Positions 36,410 to 44,211 of a stretch of DNA of 60,323 nucleotides are shown here, one piece after another. The notes beneath the pieces are model-generated. The model saw only the letters and a program-made list of their open reading frames with translations, had not been told where the DNA came from and searched no databases. Numbering within the stretch: the first letter of the stretch is position 1; the number at the start of each line of letters is the position of its first letter. A program made the translations under genes and the position numbers. This stretch comes from CAZSWS01 sp964610765 (lineage in GTDB: Bacteria > Bacteroidota > Bacteroidia > Bacteroidales > Tannerellaceae), in NCBI GenBank assembly GCA_964610765.1, contig CAZSWS010000007.1:1-60323 (forward strand). Direction: 5' to 3'.

Positions 36410-37150
36410 ATGAAAATAGGACTATTTATACCTTGCTATGTCAATGCTATCTATCCGGAGGTAGGGGTGGCCACCTACAAGCTTCTTAGATATTTAGGTT
36501 TGGATGTGGAATATCCGCTGGATCAATCTTGTTGTGGACAACCCATGGCTAATGGTGGATTTGAAGATAAAGCAATACCTCTTGCCAAACAGTTTGATAG
36601 GCAGTTTGAAGCCTATGATTATATTGTAGCTCCTTCTGCAAGTTGCGCGGCATTTGTTAAAGAACATCATCCGCGACTCTTGAAAAAAGAGCACCATGTT
36701 TGTCATTCTTTAGGGAAGATTTATGATGTATGTGAGTTTTTGCATGATGTATTAAAGGTTGATAAATTACCCGGAGTGTTTCCGCATAAGGTAAGTGTTC
36801 ATAATAGTTGTCATGGAGTGCGCGAATTACACTTGTCGTCTGCCAGTGAATTAAATATACCCCCGTATTCAAAAATCAAAGCTCTTTTGTCATTGGTAAA
36901 AGATGTGGAAGTGCTTGAACCGGATAAAGTAGATGAATGCTGTGGCTTTGGAGGTATGTTTGCTATTGAAGAGACAGCGGTATCTACTTCTATGGGGCGT
37001 GATAAGCTGAAAAACCATATAGCAACCGGAGCAGAGTATATCACAGGTGCCGATAGCTCCTGCATGATGCATATGCACGGAATTGTGAAAAGGGAAAAGC
37101 TTCCGATTCAATTTATTCATGTTGTTCAAATATTATCTGCCGGATTATGA
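36410..37150 (+). CDS. lutA: Lactate utilisation protein A (Fe-S oxidoreductase)
   Basis: The 246-residue cytoplasmic protein has the two cysteine-rich CCG domains of LutA/YkgE: SCCGQPMANGGF (about residue 40) and DECCGFGGMFA (about residue 183). The last bases of the gene overlap the lutB start (ATGA). LutABC together oxidise L-lactate to pyruvate in characterised species. It heads the three-gene operon. Confidence 0.92.
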   Translation: MKIGLFIPCYVNAIYPEVGVATYKLLRYLGLDVEYPLDQSCCGQPMANGGFEDKAIPLAKQFDRQFEAYDYIVAPSASCAAFVKEHHPRLLKKEHHVCHSLGKIYDVCEFLHDVLKVDKLPGVFPHKVSVHNSCHGVRELHLSSASELNIPPYSKIKALLSLVKDVEVLEPDKVDECCGFGGMFAIEETAVSTSMGRDKLKNHIATGAEYITGADSSCMMHMHGIVKREKLPIQFIHVVQILSAGL

Positions 37151-38526
37151 GTACAAAACATGCAAAAGCGGCTGAGCGTTTCATCGCTAACCGTACTCAG
37201 GAAGAATGGCACAACAAGACTCTTTGGCTTGTTCGTGAAAAAAGAGACCGTTTGGCTAAGGCTGTTCCTGAATGGGAGGAATTAAGAGAAGTGGGTGCAA
37301 AAATCAAGATGCACACGATTAGCCATTTAGATGTTTATGTGGAGGCTTTTGCCAAAAAGGCAGAAGCTAATGGTGCTATCGTGCATTGGGCCGTTGATGC
37401 GGCTGAGCATAATGAAATAGTCTATTCGATCCTTCAAAAACAGCAGGCTAAGAAACTGGTGAAAAGCAAATCAATGCTGACGGAGGAGTGTTTGTTGAAT
37501 CCGTATTTGAAAGAGAAAGGAATAGATGTGATAGAAAGTGACTTAGGTGAAAGAATCCTTCAGTTGATGGACGAACCTCCCAGTCATATTGTGATGCCGG
37601 CTATTCATATTAAAAGAGAAGAAGTTGGGGCACTTTTTGAAGACAAGTTGCATACTGAAAAAGGAAATAGTGATCCTACTTATCTCACGCGAGCTGCTCG
37701 ACAGCATTTGCGTAATGAGTTTTTGACGGCGGATGTAGCCATGACCGGATGTAATTTTGCTGTAGCTGATACCGGTGATATGGTTGTTTGTACGAACGAA
37801 GGGAATGCGGATATGGGAGCATCACTACCCAAGGTACATATTGTGTCTGTAGGTATTGAGAAGGTCGTGCCTAATCATGCTTCATTGGGCGTTTTTACAC
37901 GTTTATTAGCTCGTTCGGCTACCGGACAGCCGGTTACTTCATATACCTCTCATTTTCGGAAGCCGGTGGATGGAGGTGAACTGCATATTGTTCTGGTAGA
38001 TAACGGCAGGAGTAATATTATAGGCAATGAAGAACATATACAAGCACTTAAATGTATTCGTTGTGGAGCTTGTATGAATACGTGTCCTGTTTATCGTAGA
38101 AGTGGAGGATATTCATATACTTATTTTATACCCGGTCCTATCGGTATAAACCTGGGAATGCTGAAATCTCCTAAAACATACTCTGATAATGTGTCGGCCT
38201 GTTCTTTGTGCTATTCATGCAATAATGTCTGCCCCGTAAAGATAGATCTAGCCGATCAGATATACCGTTGGCGGCAAGGATTGGATGCTATCGGAAAAGC
38301 TGACCCGATGAAGAAAGTTATGTCTTATGGATTGAAATATCTGTTTGGTCATCCCCGACTATACAGAACGGCGTTAAAGTTTGCACCCATTGTGAATCAC
38401 ATGCCACGCTTCCTCCTTTATAACCAACTAAATCAGTGGGGTGTCAGTCGCGAACTTCCCACATTTGCGAAAGAATCATTTGTAAGCCTTTGGAAAAAGG
38501 GGAAAGTCGGTGAACCTAATAAATAA
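37147..38526 (+). CDS. lutB: Lactate utilisation protein B (Fe-S protein)
   Basis: The 459-residue protein has an N-terminal LUD domain and a C-terminal pair of 4Fe-4S motifs: CIRCGACMNTCPVYRRSGG (about residue 301) and CSLCYSCNNVCPVKID (about residue 352). This matches LutB/YkgF. It overlaps lutA and is followed by lutC after 3 bp, so the three are surely one operon. Confidence 0.94.
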   Translation: MSTKHAKAAERFIANRTQEEWHNKTLWLVREKRDRLAKAVPEWEELREVGAKIKMHTISHLDVYVEAFAKKAEANGAIVHWAVDAAEHNEIVYSILQKQQAKKLVKSKSMLTEECLLNPYLKEKGIDVIESDLGERILQLMDEPPSHIVMPAIHIKREEVGALFEDKLHTEKGNSDPTYLTRAARQHLRNEFLTADVAMTGCNFAVADTGDMVVCTNEGNADMGASLPKVHIVSVGIEKVVPNHASLGVFTRLLARSATGQPVTSYTSHFRKPVDGGELHIVLVDNGRSNIIGNEEHIQALKCIRCGACMNTCPVYRRSGGYSYTYFIPGPIGINLGMLKSPKTYSDNVSACSLCYSCNNVCPVKIDLADQIYRWRQGLDAIGKADPMKKVMSYGLKYLFGHPRLYRTALKFAPIVNHMPRFLLYNQLNQWGVSRELPTFAKESFVSLWKKGKVGEPNK

Positions 38527-38529
38527 AAA

Positions 38530-39120
38530 ATGCAGACTATGAGTAGTAAAGAAAAGATACTTCAGAATATCAAAAGCCATATTCATGAGTCCTATGATAT
38601 GCCGGATGTGCATGCAATTAACGGAATACAATATACTGACGTTTTAACTCAGTTTGTCAACGTGAGCAAAGAGGTCGGAGGTGATGCGCATATTTTAGAA
38701 AAAGATGAAGATTTGAATGATGTGATACGTTCGCTTTATCCTGAAGCAAAAACGATTGCCAGTAATCTGTCAGAAATAACATTGGCAACAGTTAATCCTG
38801 ATTATGTAGAAGATCCGCATGCATTGAACGGAACAGATCTTGCGATTGTCCAAGGAGAAATAGGAGTCGCTGAAAATGGTTGTGTTTGGATACCACAGAA
38901 TGTGAAACAGCGAGTTGTCTATTTTATAGCCGAGTATTTGGTCATTCTATTAGACAAAAAGAACTTGGTTCATAATATGCATGAAGCGTATCAAAAGCTA
39001 TCCTTTCATGACCAAGGTTTTGGCATCTTTATTTCCGGACCATCCAAAACAGCAGACATTGAGCAGGCTTTAGTCGTTGGTGCTCATGGAGCGAAAGGGG
39101 TAATGGTTTTGTTGAGGTGA
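38530..39120 (+). CDS. lutC: Lactate utilisation protein C (LUD domain)
   Basis: The 196-residue LUD-domain protein is of the LutC/YkgG type (GTDLAIVQGEIGVAENGCVW, in part, and IFISGPSKTADIEQ, which are conserved). The start could also be the ATG at 38539 (MSSKEKILQNI), which fits relatives about as well. It ends the lut operon. Confidence 0.9.
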   Translation: MQTMSSKEKILQNIKSHIHESYDMPDVHAINGIQYTDVLTQFVNVSKEVGGDAHILEKDEDLNDVIRSLYPEAKTIASNLSEITLATVNPDYVEDPHALNGTDLAIVQGEIGVAENGCVWIPQNVKQRVVYFIAEYLVILLDKKNLVHNMHEAYQKLSFHDQGFGIFISGPSKTADIEQALVVGAHGAKGVMVLLR

Positions 39121-39176
39121 GCTATCTGTATTTCTGTTTGCCGCTTCGAATTTCTTTTACAATGAAAATTATCATG

Positions 39177-39184
39177 TATATTTG
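39177..39184 (+). promoter_or_regulatory. Putative -7 promoter box of the DUF1599 gene
   Basis: TATATTTG fits TAnnTTTG and lies 19 bp before the ATG at 39204. Confidence 0.5.
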
Positions 39185-39203
39185 TACTCAGCGACATTGA
39201 TTT

Positions 39204-39752
39204 ATGGAAAAAACAAAACAGCAATTTGAGGAAGTCATAACTTCCTGCCGAGAGGTATTTAGTAAGAAACTACATGACTATGGTGCATCGTGGCGAATCA
39301 TGCGTCCGGCATCAATAACCGATCAGATATTCATAAAGGCTAATCGAATCCGTAGCTTGGAGACGAAAAAAGTAAATCTAATAGATGAAGGTATTCGACC
39401 GGAGTTTATTGGTATAGCTAACTATGGAGTTATCGGGCTTATTCAGTTGGAATTAGGATATGCCGAGTCTGTCGATGTGGATAACGAGCGAGCTTTAGCT
39501 CTATATGATAAGCATATGACTCAAACGAAAGAGTTGATGTATGCAAAGAATCATGATTATGATGAAGCTTGGCGGAGTATGCGTGTAAGTTCTTATACTG
39601 ATTTGATACTTATGAAAATATACCGAACTAAGCAGATTGAAAGTCTAGATGGGCAAACCTTGATTTCCGAAGGAGTAGATGCCAACTACATGGATATGAT
39701 AAACTATGCTTTGTTTGGATTGATAAAACTCACATTCGGAGAGGAAGCGTGA
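39204..39752 (+). CDS. DUF1599 domain protein with two repeated halves
   Basis: The 182-residue protein is two copies of one unit. Residues about 10-85 (KKLHDYGASWRIMR...DQIFIKANRIRSLET...FIGIANYGVIGLIQL) align with about 100-180 (KNHDYDEAWRSMR...DLILMKIYRTKQIES...YMDMINYALFGLIKL). No function is established that I know of. The next gene starts within its stop codon. Together with tpiA and folE downstream, the order is a conserved Bacteroidales block. Confidence 0.85.
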   Translation: MEKTKQQFEEVITSCREVFSKKLHDYGASWRIMRPASITDQIFIKANRIRSLETKKVNLIDEGIRPEFIGIANYGVIGLIQLELGYAESVDVDNERALALYDKHMTQTKELMYAKNHDYDEAWRSMRVSSYTDLILMKIYRTKQIESLDGQTLISEGVDANYMDMINYALFGLIKLTFGEEA

Positions 39753-41026
39753 TGAATAAAGAACGAATTGTTAAAATAGGGACCGAGGTTTCTCGTTTCT
39801 TACTGGCTCTAGTCTTTATTTTTTCAGGTGCTGTCAAGTCTATCGATCCGGTAGGAGGGATTATAAAGATAGAAGAATACCTTAACGCCTTTGGCTTAGG
39901 TGGAATAAGTGCCTTTTCAGATGTTTTTGCCTATAACTTGTCTGCAGTTGAGTTTACTTTGGGCATTTGCTTGCTATTAGGAGTCTATCGGCGTTTTATC
40001 TCTTTTCTGACGCTTTTGTTTATGTGCATTATGACTCCATTGACGCTGTATTTAGCCTTATTTGATCCGGTTTCCGACTGTGGATGTTTTGGTGATGCAA
40101 TCCTCTTAACTAATTGGCAAACTTTTGGGAAAAACATCGTTTTGTTGGGAGCAGCTTTGGTGTTATTTATTTATAACCGCCGGGTAACTTCGTTCTATAC
40201 ATATAAAGTTTACTGGTTTGTTGTTCTATTCTCTTATTGTTTTAGCCTCGGCCTATCTTACTACTGCTTCAATCATTTACCTTTGATGGATTTCAGACCT
40301 TACAAAATAGGTCGGAATATTGCTGCCATGATGCATATACCCGAAGGTGCACCACAGGATGAATATGCCTATTCTTTTATTTATGAAAAAGAGGGAAAGG
40401 AGAAGGAGTTTTCTTTAGAAGAAGCTCCGCTAGGCGATAGCACATGGGTTTTTATTGAATCTAAAACGAAACTGCTAAAGAAAGGTTTTACTCCCATTGT
40501 TCCTTCATTTAGCGTATATAATACTATAAGTGAAGACTTAGCAGATAGAATCTGGAACGCACCAGGTCCAATGTTTTTACTGATTTCACCTAAGCTGGAA
40601 TATGCGAATGATCATTCAGTAGATGATATCAATGATATATATGATTATGCAGAAGATAAGGATATACCTTTTTACTGTCTTACTGCATCATCTGATGATG
40701 AGATGGAAAACTGGCGTGATTATACAGGAGCTGACTATCCTTTTTTAGTAGCCGATGAGACGCAATTGAAAACTGTGATTCGTTCTAACCCCGGTTTATT
40801 GCTGCTTAATGATGGAAATATACGGATGAAGTGGCATTATAATGATATACCTGAAGAAGGAGTCTTATCAAAAACTATCGAAAAGTATTTGTCTGGATAT
40901 GAGGGGAATGGCAAAGAAGAAACCAAGTTCTATTTTATTTTCGGTTTTATTGTACCTTTGCTACTTGTTTGGCTATATGATTATTATCGTATTCGTCCAT
41001 CATTAAAGAGAATAGTAAAAAAATAA
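39752..41026 (+). CDS. DoxX/MauE-like membrane protein with C-terminal thioredoxin-like region (BT_3928 type)
   Basis: The ATG at 39752 overlaps the preceding stop (TGATG). The 424-residue product has four hydrophobic segments in the first 150 residues, with the pair DCGCFGDA, which is typical of the MauE/DoxX fold. It then has another membrane segment and a soluble domain (about 200-385) with thioredoxin-like features (FYCLTASSDDEMENWRDYTG, PFLVADET). A last membrane segment and a basic tail follow. A role in envelope redox or thiol chemistry is plausible, but no substrate is known. Confidence 0.8.
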   Translation: MNKERIVKIGTEVSRFLLALVFIFSGAVKSIDPVGGIIKIEEYLNAFGLGGISAFSDVFAYNLSAVEFTLGICLLLGVYRRFISFLTLLFMCIMTPLTLYLALFDPVSDCGCFGDAILLTNWQTFGKNIVLLGAALVLFIYNRRVTSFYTYKVYWFVVLFSYCFSLGLSYYCFNHLPLMDFRPYKIGRNIAAMMHIPEGAPQDEYAYSFIYEKEGKEKEFSLEEAPLGDSTWVFIESKTKLLKKGFTPIVPSFSVYNTISEDLADRIWNAPGPMFLLISPKLEYANDHSVDDINDIYDYAEDKDIPFYCLTASSDDEMENWRDYTGADYPFLVADETQLKTVIRSNPGLLLLNDGNIRMKWHYNDIPEEGVLSKTIEKYLSGYEGNGKEETKFYFIFGFIVPLLLVWLYDYYRIRPSLKRIVKK

Positions 41027-41057
41027 AAGTGTTTAATCCTAACTATATTTTAACATT

Positions 41058-41813
41058 ATGAGAAAGAATATTGTAGCCGGTAACTGGAAGATGAATACAA
41101 CGCTTTCAGAAGGGCTTGAATTAGCAAAAGGCTTAGATGTAGCCTTGAAAGGTAAAGAAATCAACTGTGATGTGATTATTGGAGTTCCGTTTACGCATTT
41201 AGCAACTATAGCTGCTGCTATAGATACCAATAAGATTGGTGTAGCTGCAGAAAACTGTGCAGACCAAGAAAAAGGAGCTTATACAGGTGAGGTTTCAGCT
41301 GCTATGGTAGCTTCAACAGGAGCTAAGTATGTGATACTAGGACATTCGGAAAGGCGTTCATACTATAATGAAACTCCTGAAACTTTGAAAACGAAGGTGA
41401 ATTTAGCTCTTGCTAATGGATTAACTCCTATCTTTTGTATCGGAGAAGTATTGGAGGAAAGAGAAGCCGAGAAACATTTCGAAGTTGTCGATGAGCAAAT
41501 AAGTAAATCACTGTTTGATCTTTCAGCTGAAGATTTTTCCAAACTAGTTATTGCTTACGAACCTGTTTGGGCTATAGGAACTGGTAAAACAGCTACAGCT
41601 GCTCAAGCACAAGAAATTCATGCGCATATTCGTCAAACGATTGCAGCAAAATACGGTAAAGAAATAGCAGATAATACTTCTATCCTTTATGGCGGAAGTG
41701 CGAATGCAGGTAATGCAAAAGAGCTATTCTCTAATCCAGACGTTGATGGAGGATTGATTGGTGGTGCTTCTTTAGCAGTAGATAAATTTATGCCTATTAT
41801 AGAAGCATTCTAA
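41058..41813 (+). CDS. tpiA: Triose-phosphate isomerase
   Basis: The 251-residue TIM barrel of glycolysis has substrate Lys in AGNWKMN (residue 11 region), catalytic His in LGHSERR (about 96) and Glu in AYEPVWAIGTG (about 170). The phosphate loop LYGGSANAGN is also present. The length is standard. A terminator-like hairpin follows. Confidence 0.97.
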   Translation: MRKNIVAGNWKMNTTLSEGLELAKGLDVALKGKEINCDVIIGVPFTHLATIAAAIDTNKIGVAAENCADQEKGAYTGEVSAAMVASTGAKYVILGHSERRSYYNETPETLKTKVNLALANGLTPIFCIGEVLEEREAEKHFEVVDEQISKSLFDLSAEDFSKLVIAYEPVWAIGTGKTATAAQAQEIHAHIRQTIAAKYGKEIADNTSILYGGSANAGNAKELFSNPDVDGGLIGGASLAVDKFMPIIEAF

Positions 41814-41829
41814 TTTTTTGGAATATTTT

Positions 41830-41865
41830 GGGGATATGTGTAAAACAAACGCATATCCCCATTGT
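41830..41865 (+). terminator. Terminator after tpiA
   Basis: GGGGATATG (41830-41838) and CATATCCCC (41852-41860) form a 9-bp stem, extendable by two pairs, followed by ATTGTTT. The weak T-run keeps confidence moderate. Confidence 0.6.
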
Positions 41866-41887
41866 TTATATAATAAAGTAGGCTTTT

Positions 41888-42370
41888 ATGTTAGACAAAA
41901 GGTTTTTATATATTATTCTTCTGAGTTTCTTTGCGACCGGTTTGATGGCACAATCAGACTCTATCTTTGAAGAACTGCAAAAGCGTGAACCCGGCAAGGG
42001 GACAGTGATTGTTAAGCAGTCTAACGCTATCCGCAATCTTGTAGGATATCGTGTGCAAGGTGAGAGACTGGAAGAGGTAGATAATAAAAAGTTCTTACTC
42101 TATGAAGGTTGTCGTGTGCAAATCTATTCTGATAATAGGCAGCGTGTTTCTAAAGACGAGTCAGAATCTCGGGAACAAAAAATAAAGGAACGCTTTCCGG
42201 AGCTGTCGACGTATCGAACCTATGTAGCCCCTTTTTGGAAACTACGTGTAGGCGATTGTCGTTCATACGACGAAGCGTATCACTTAATGATTCAATTGAA
42301 AGAAGCATTACCTGAATTTAAGAAGGAAATGTATATTGTAGATGAGATTGTGAAAATTCCATTAGACTAA
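41888..42370 (+). CDS. Exported SPOR-domain protein
   Basis: The 160-residue protein has a signal peptide (LYIILLSFFATGLMAQ) and a SPOR-like domain: GYRVQGERL...YEGCRVQIYSDNRQ at about 50-85, then WKLRVGDCRSYDEAYHLMIQL at about 118-138. SPOR domains bind glycan strands without stem peptides, so it probably localises to the cell wall. folE starts 13 bp downstream. Confidence 0.82.
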   Translation: MLDKRFLYIILLSFFATGLMAQSDSIFEELQKREPGKGTVIVKQSNAIRNLVGYRVQGERLEEVDNKKFLLYEGCRVQIYSDNRQRVSKDESESREQKIKERFPELSTYRTYVAPFWKLRVGDCRSYDEAYHLMIQLKEALPEFKKEMYIVDEIVKIPLD

Positions 42371-42383
42371 ATCCGCTTATTTA

Positions 42384-42974
42384 ATGAAAGAAGAAACGGA
42401 AGATATATTGAAGGCAAGAGAACAATTAGCCACGAACTATAAAGAGGTGCTTGGCTTATTAGGAGAAAATCCGGCTAGGGAAGGCTTAATTAAAACGCCC
42501 ATGCGTGTTGCTAAAGCCATGCAGTACCTTACACAAGGCTATGATCAAGATCCGGCCGAGGTATTGCGTTCAGCCATGTTTCAAGAAGAAGATTATAAAC
42601 AAATGGTTATAGTAAAAGACATTGATTTCTTTTCTCTTTGTGAACATCACATGCTTCCATTCTTTGGGAAGGCGCATATAGCCTATATCCCAAGAAAATA
42701 TATAACCGGTTTAAGTAAGTTGCCTCGGGTCGTTGATATTTATGCACGCAGATTGCAGGTGCAAGAAAGGCTTACGTTACAGATTAAAGAGTGTATTCAA
42801 AACACACTAGACCCTCTCGGAGTTATGGTTGTGATAGAAGCACAACATATGTGTATGCAAATGAGAGGAGTTGAAAAACAAAACTCACTCACTACTACAT
42901 CAGACTTCACAGGCTTTTTCCAGCAAGCTAAAACGCGTGAAGAATTTATGAATTTGATTAAAGGAGGAAGATAA
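42384..42974 (+). CDS. folE: GTP cyclohydrolase I
   Basis: The 196-residue enzyme makes dihydroneopterin triphosphate from GTP for folate. The zinc and active-site residues are clear: SLCEHHMLPFFGKAHIAYIP (about residue 84) and HMCMQMRGVEKQNS (about 153). It lies in a compact gene run after tpiA and the SPOR gene. Confidence 0.97.
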   Translation: MKEETEDILKAREQLATNYKEVLGLLGENPAREGLIKTPMRVAKAMQYLTQGYDQDPAEVLRSAMFQEEDYKQMVIVKDIDFFSLCEHHMLPFFGKAHIAYIPRKYITGLSKLPRVVDIYARRLQVQERLTLQIKECIQNTLDPLGVMVVIEAQHMCMQMRGVEKQNSLTTTSDFTGFFQQAKTREEFMNLIKGGR

Positions 42975-43042
42975 TAACCTATCCTGTTTTTTTAAGGCTT
43001 TATGTATTTTTTGCTTAAATAAATGTTTCATTTAAAACAAGA

Positions 43043-43378
43043 ATGACAATGAAAGAGAGTAATGACTTTTTATATGACGAAGACGATTCGGTGAAATTTA
43101 TAAGAAAAGCACTTCCTGCTGATTTGCAAAAGAAATTTTCAAACGACGATATTAACTATCTAGTAGATCTTATCTATAACTTCTATGACACAAAAGGATA
43201 TTTTGAAGAAGGAGAAGGAAGTGATGATGAATTAGTAGATATCAATGAAGATGAGCTGATTGCTTATGTTGTTAAGAATGCGTTGAAAGATGGAGTTGGT
43301 CGTTTTGAGCCTGAACATATTGAAATGATTGTACAGGCTGAACTGGATTATTGTGAGTCCATCAACTTATTTGAATAA
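43043..43378 (+). CDS. Small acidic hypothetical protein
   Basis: The 111-residue, strongly acidic product (EEGEGSDDELVDINEDELIAY) has no signal peptide or membrane segment. The start may be ATG 43043 or 43049. I recognise no named family; similar small proteins occur beside folE in Bacteroidales. Function unknown. Confidence 0.72.
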   Translation: MTMKESNDFLYDEDDSVKFIRKALPADLQKKFSNDDINYLVDLIYNFYDTKGYFEEGEGSDDELVDINEDELIAYVVKNALKDGVGRFEPEHIEMIVQAELDYCESINLFE

Positions 43379-43418
43379 ATAATGTTATATAGTAAGGTAT
43401 TATTTAAATTATAATTAT

Positions 43419-44099
43419 ATGAAGTATTTAAAATTAACGGGAATAGCTATACTTGCTGTTTCTTTGATAATGTTGACCGGTTGTGGAGCAAGTAATACGG
43501 CCAAAGGTACAGGAATAGGTGTTGGCGGTGGTGCTGCTGTTGGCGGATTGATAGGTAAAGCTGCCGGTAATACAGCATTAGGTGCAGTGATTGGTGCTGC
43601 TGTTGGGGGTACTGCAGGTGCTTTGATTGGTAAAAATATGGACAAGCAGAAAAAGCAGCTTGAAGAAGTATTACCTGAAGAAACCATCGTAGAAACTATC
43701 AATGAAGGCGAAGCATTAAAAATAACCTTTGACTCAGGTATTCTTTTTGCAACAAACTCAAGTACATTGAGCGATGCTTCTAAACATGCCTTACGTAATT
43801 TTTCTAACGTATTAGAAGAAAATGTGGATACCTATGTAAAGATTTATGGCTTTACGGATAACACGGGTAAAGTAGATTATAACCAAACACTTTCTGAGAA
43901 AAGAGCCAAAAGCGTATTCGACTTTTTAACGCAAGAGGGAATTAGCACCAAACGTATGGATTATGAAGGAAAAGGAATTCATGATCCGGTAGCCGATAAC
44001 TCAAGTCCTGAAGGTCGTGCTCTAAACAGACGTGTGGAGATTAATATCATGGCAAATGAAAAGATGATTCAACAAGCTCAAGAAGGAACTCTTCAGTAA
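43419..44099 (+). CDS. OmpA-family lipoprotein with glycine zipper
   Basis: The lipobox MLTGCG puts the mature Cys at about residue 22. Residues about 30-70 form glycine-zipper repeats (GIGVGGGAAVGGLIGKAAG and GAVIGAAVGGTAGALIGK). An OmpA peptidoglycan-binding domain occupies about 95-215, with ITFDSGILFATNSSTL, YGFTDNTG and NRRVEI. The layout is that of YiaD-like lipoproteins that tether the outer membrane to the wall. It has its own terminator. Confidence 0.9.
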   Translation: MKYLKLTGIAILAVSLIMLTGCGASNTAKGTGIGVGGGAAVGGLIGKAAGNTALGAVIGAAVGGTAGALIGKNMDKQKKQLEEVLPEETIVETINEGEALKITFDSGILFATNSSTLSDASKHALRNFSNVLEENVDTYVKIYGFTDNTGKVDYNQTLSEKRAKSVFDFLTQEGISTKRMDYEGKGIHDPVADNSSPEGRALNRRVEINIMANEKMIQQAQEGTLQ

Positions 44100-44124
44100 G
44101 CATAAATTTGAATTAAGATTAACG

Positions 44125-44159
44125 AAGGCGAGCATATTTTTATGTTCGCCTTTCTTTTT
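44125..44159 (+). terminator. Terminator after the OmpA-family lipoprotein gene
   Basis: A 12-bp stem (AAGGCGAGCATA and TATGTTCGCCTT) with loop TTTT is followed by TCTTTTTG. Confidence 0.88.
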
Positions 44160-44173
44160 GTTAAAAGTTTGAA

Positions 44174-44181
44174 TACCTTTG
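44174..44181 (+). promoter_or_regulatory. Putative -7 promoter box of the gene at 44212
   Basis: TACCTTTG fits TAnnTTTG, 30 bp before the ATG at 44212. Confidence 0.5.
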
Positions 44182-44211
44182 TTCTATCTAAAAGTAATTG
44201 ACAAGTATTGT

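Noticed and set aside
43415..43702. Minus-strand Ala/Pro-rich open frame
   Set aside because: It is the antisense image of the glycine zipper in the OmpA-family lipoprotein.
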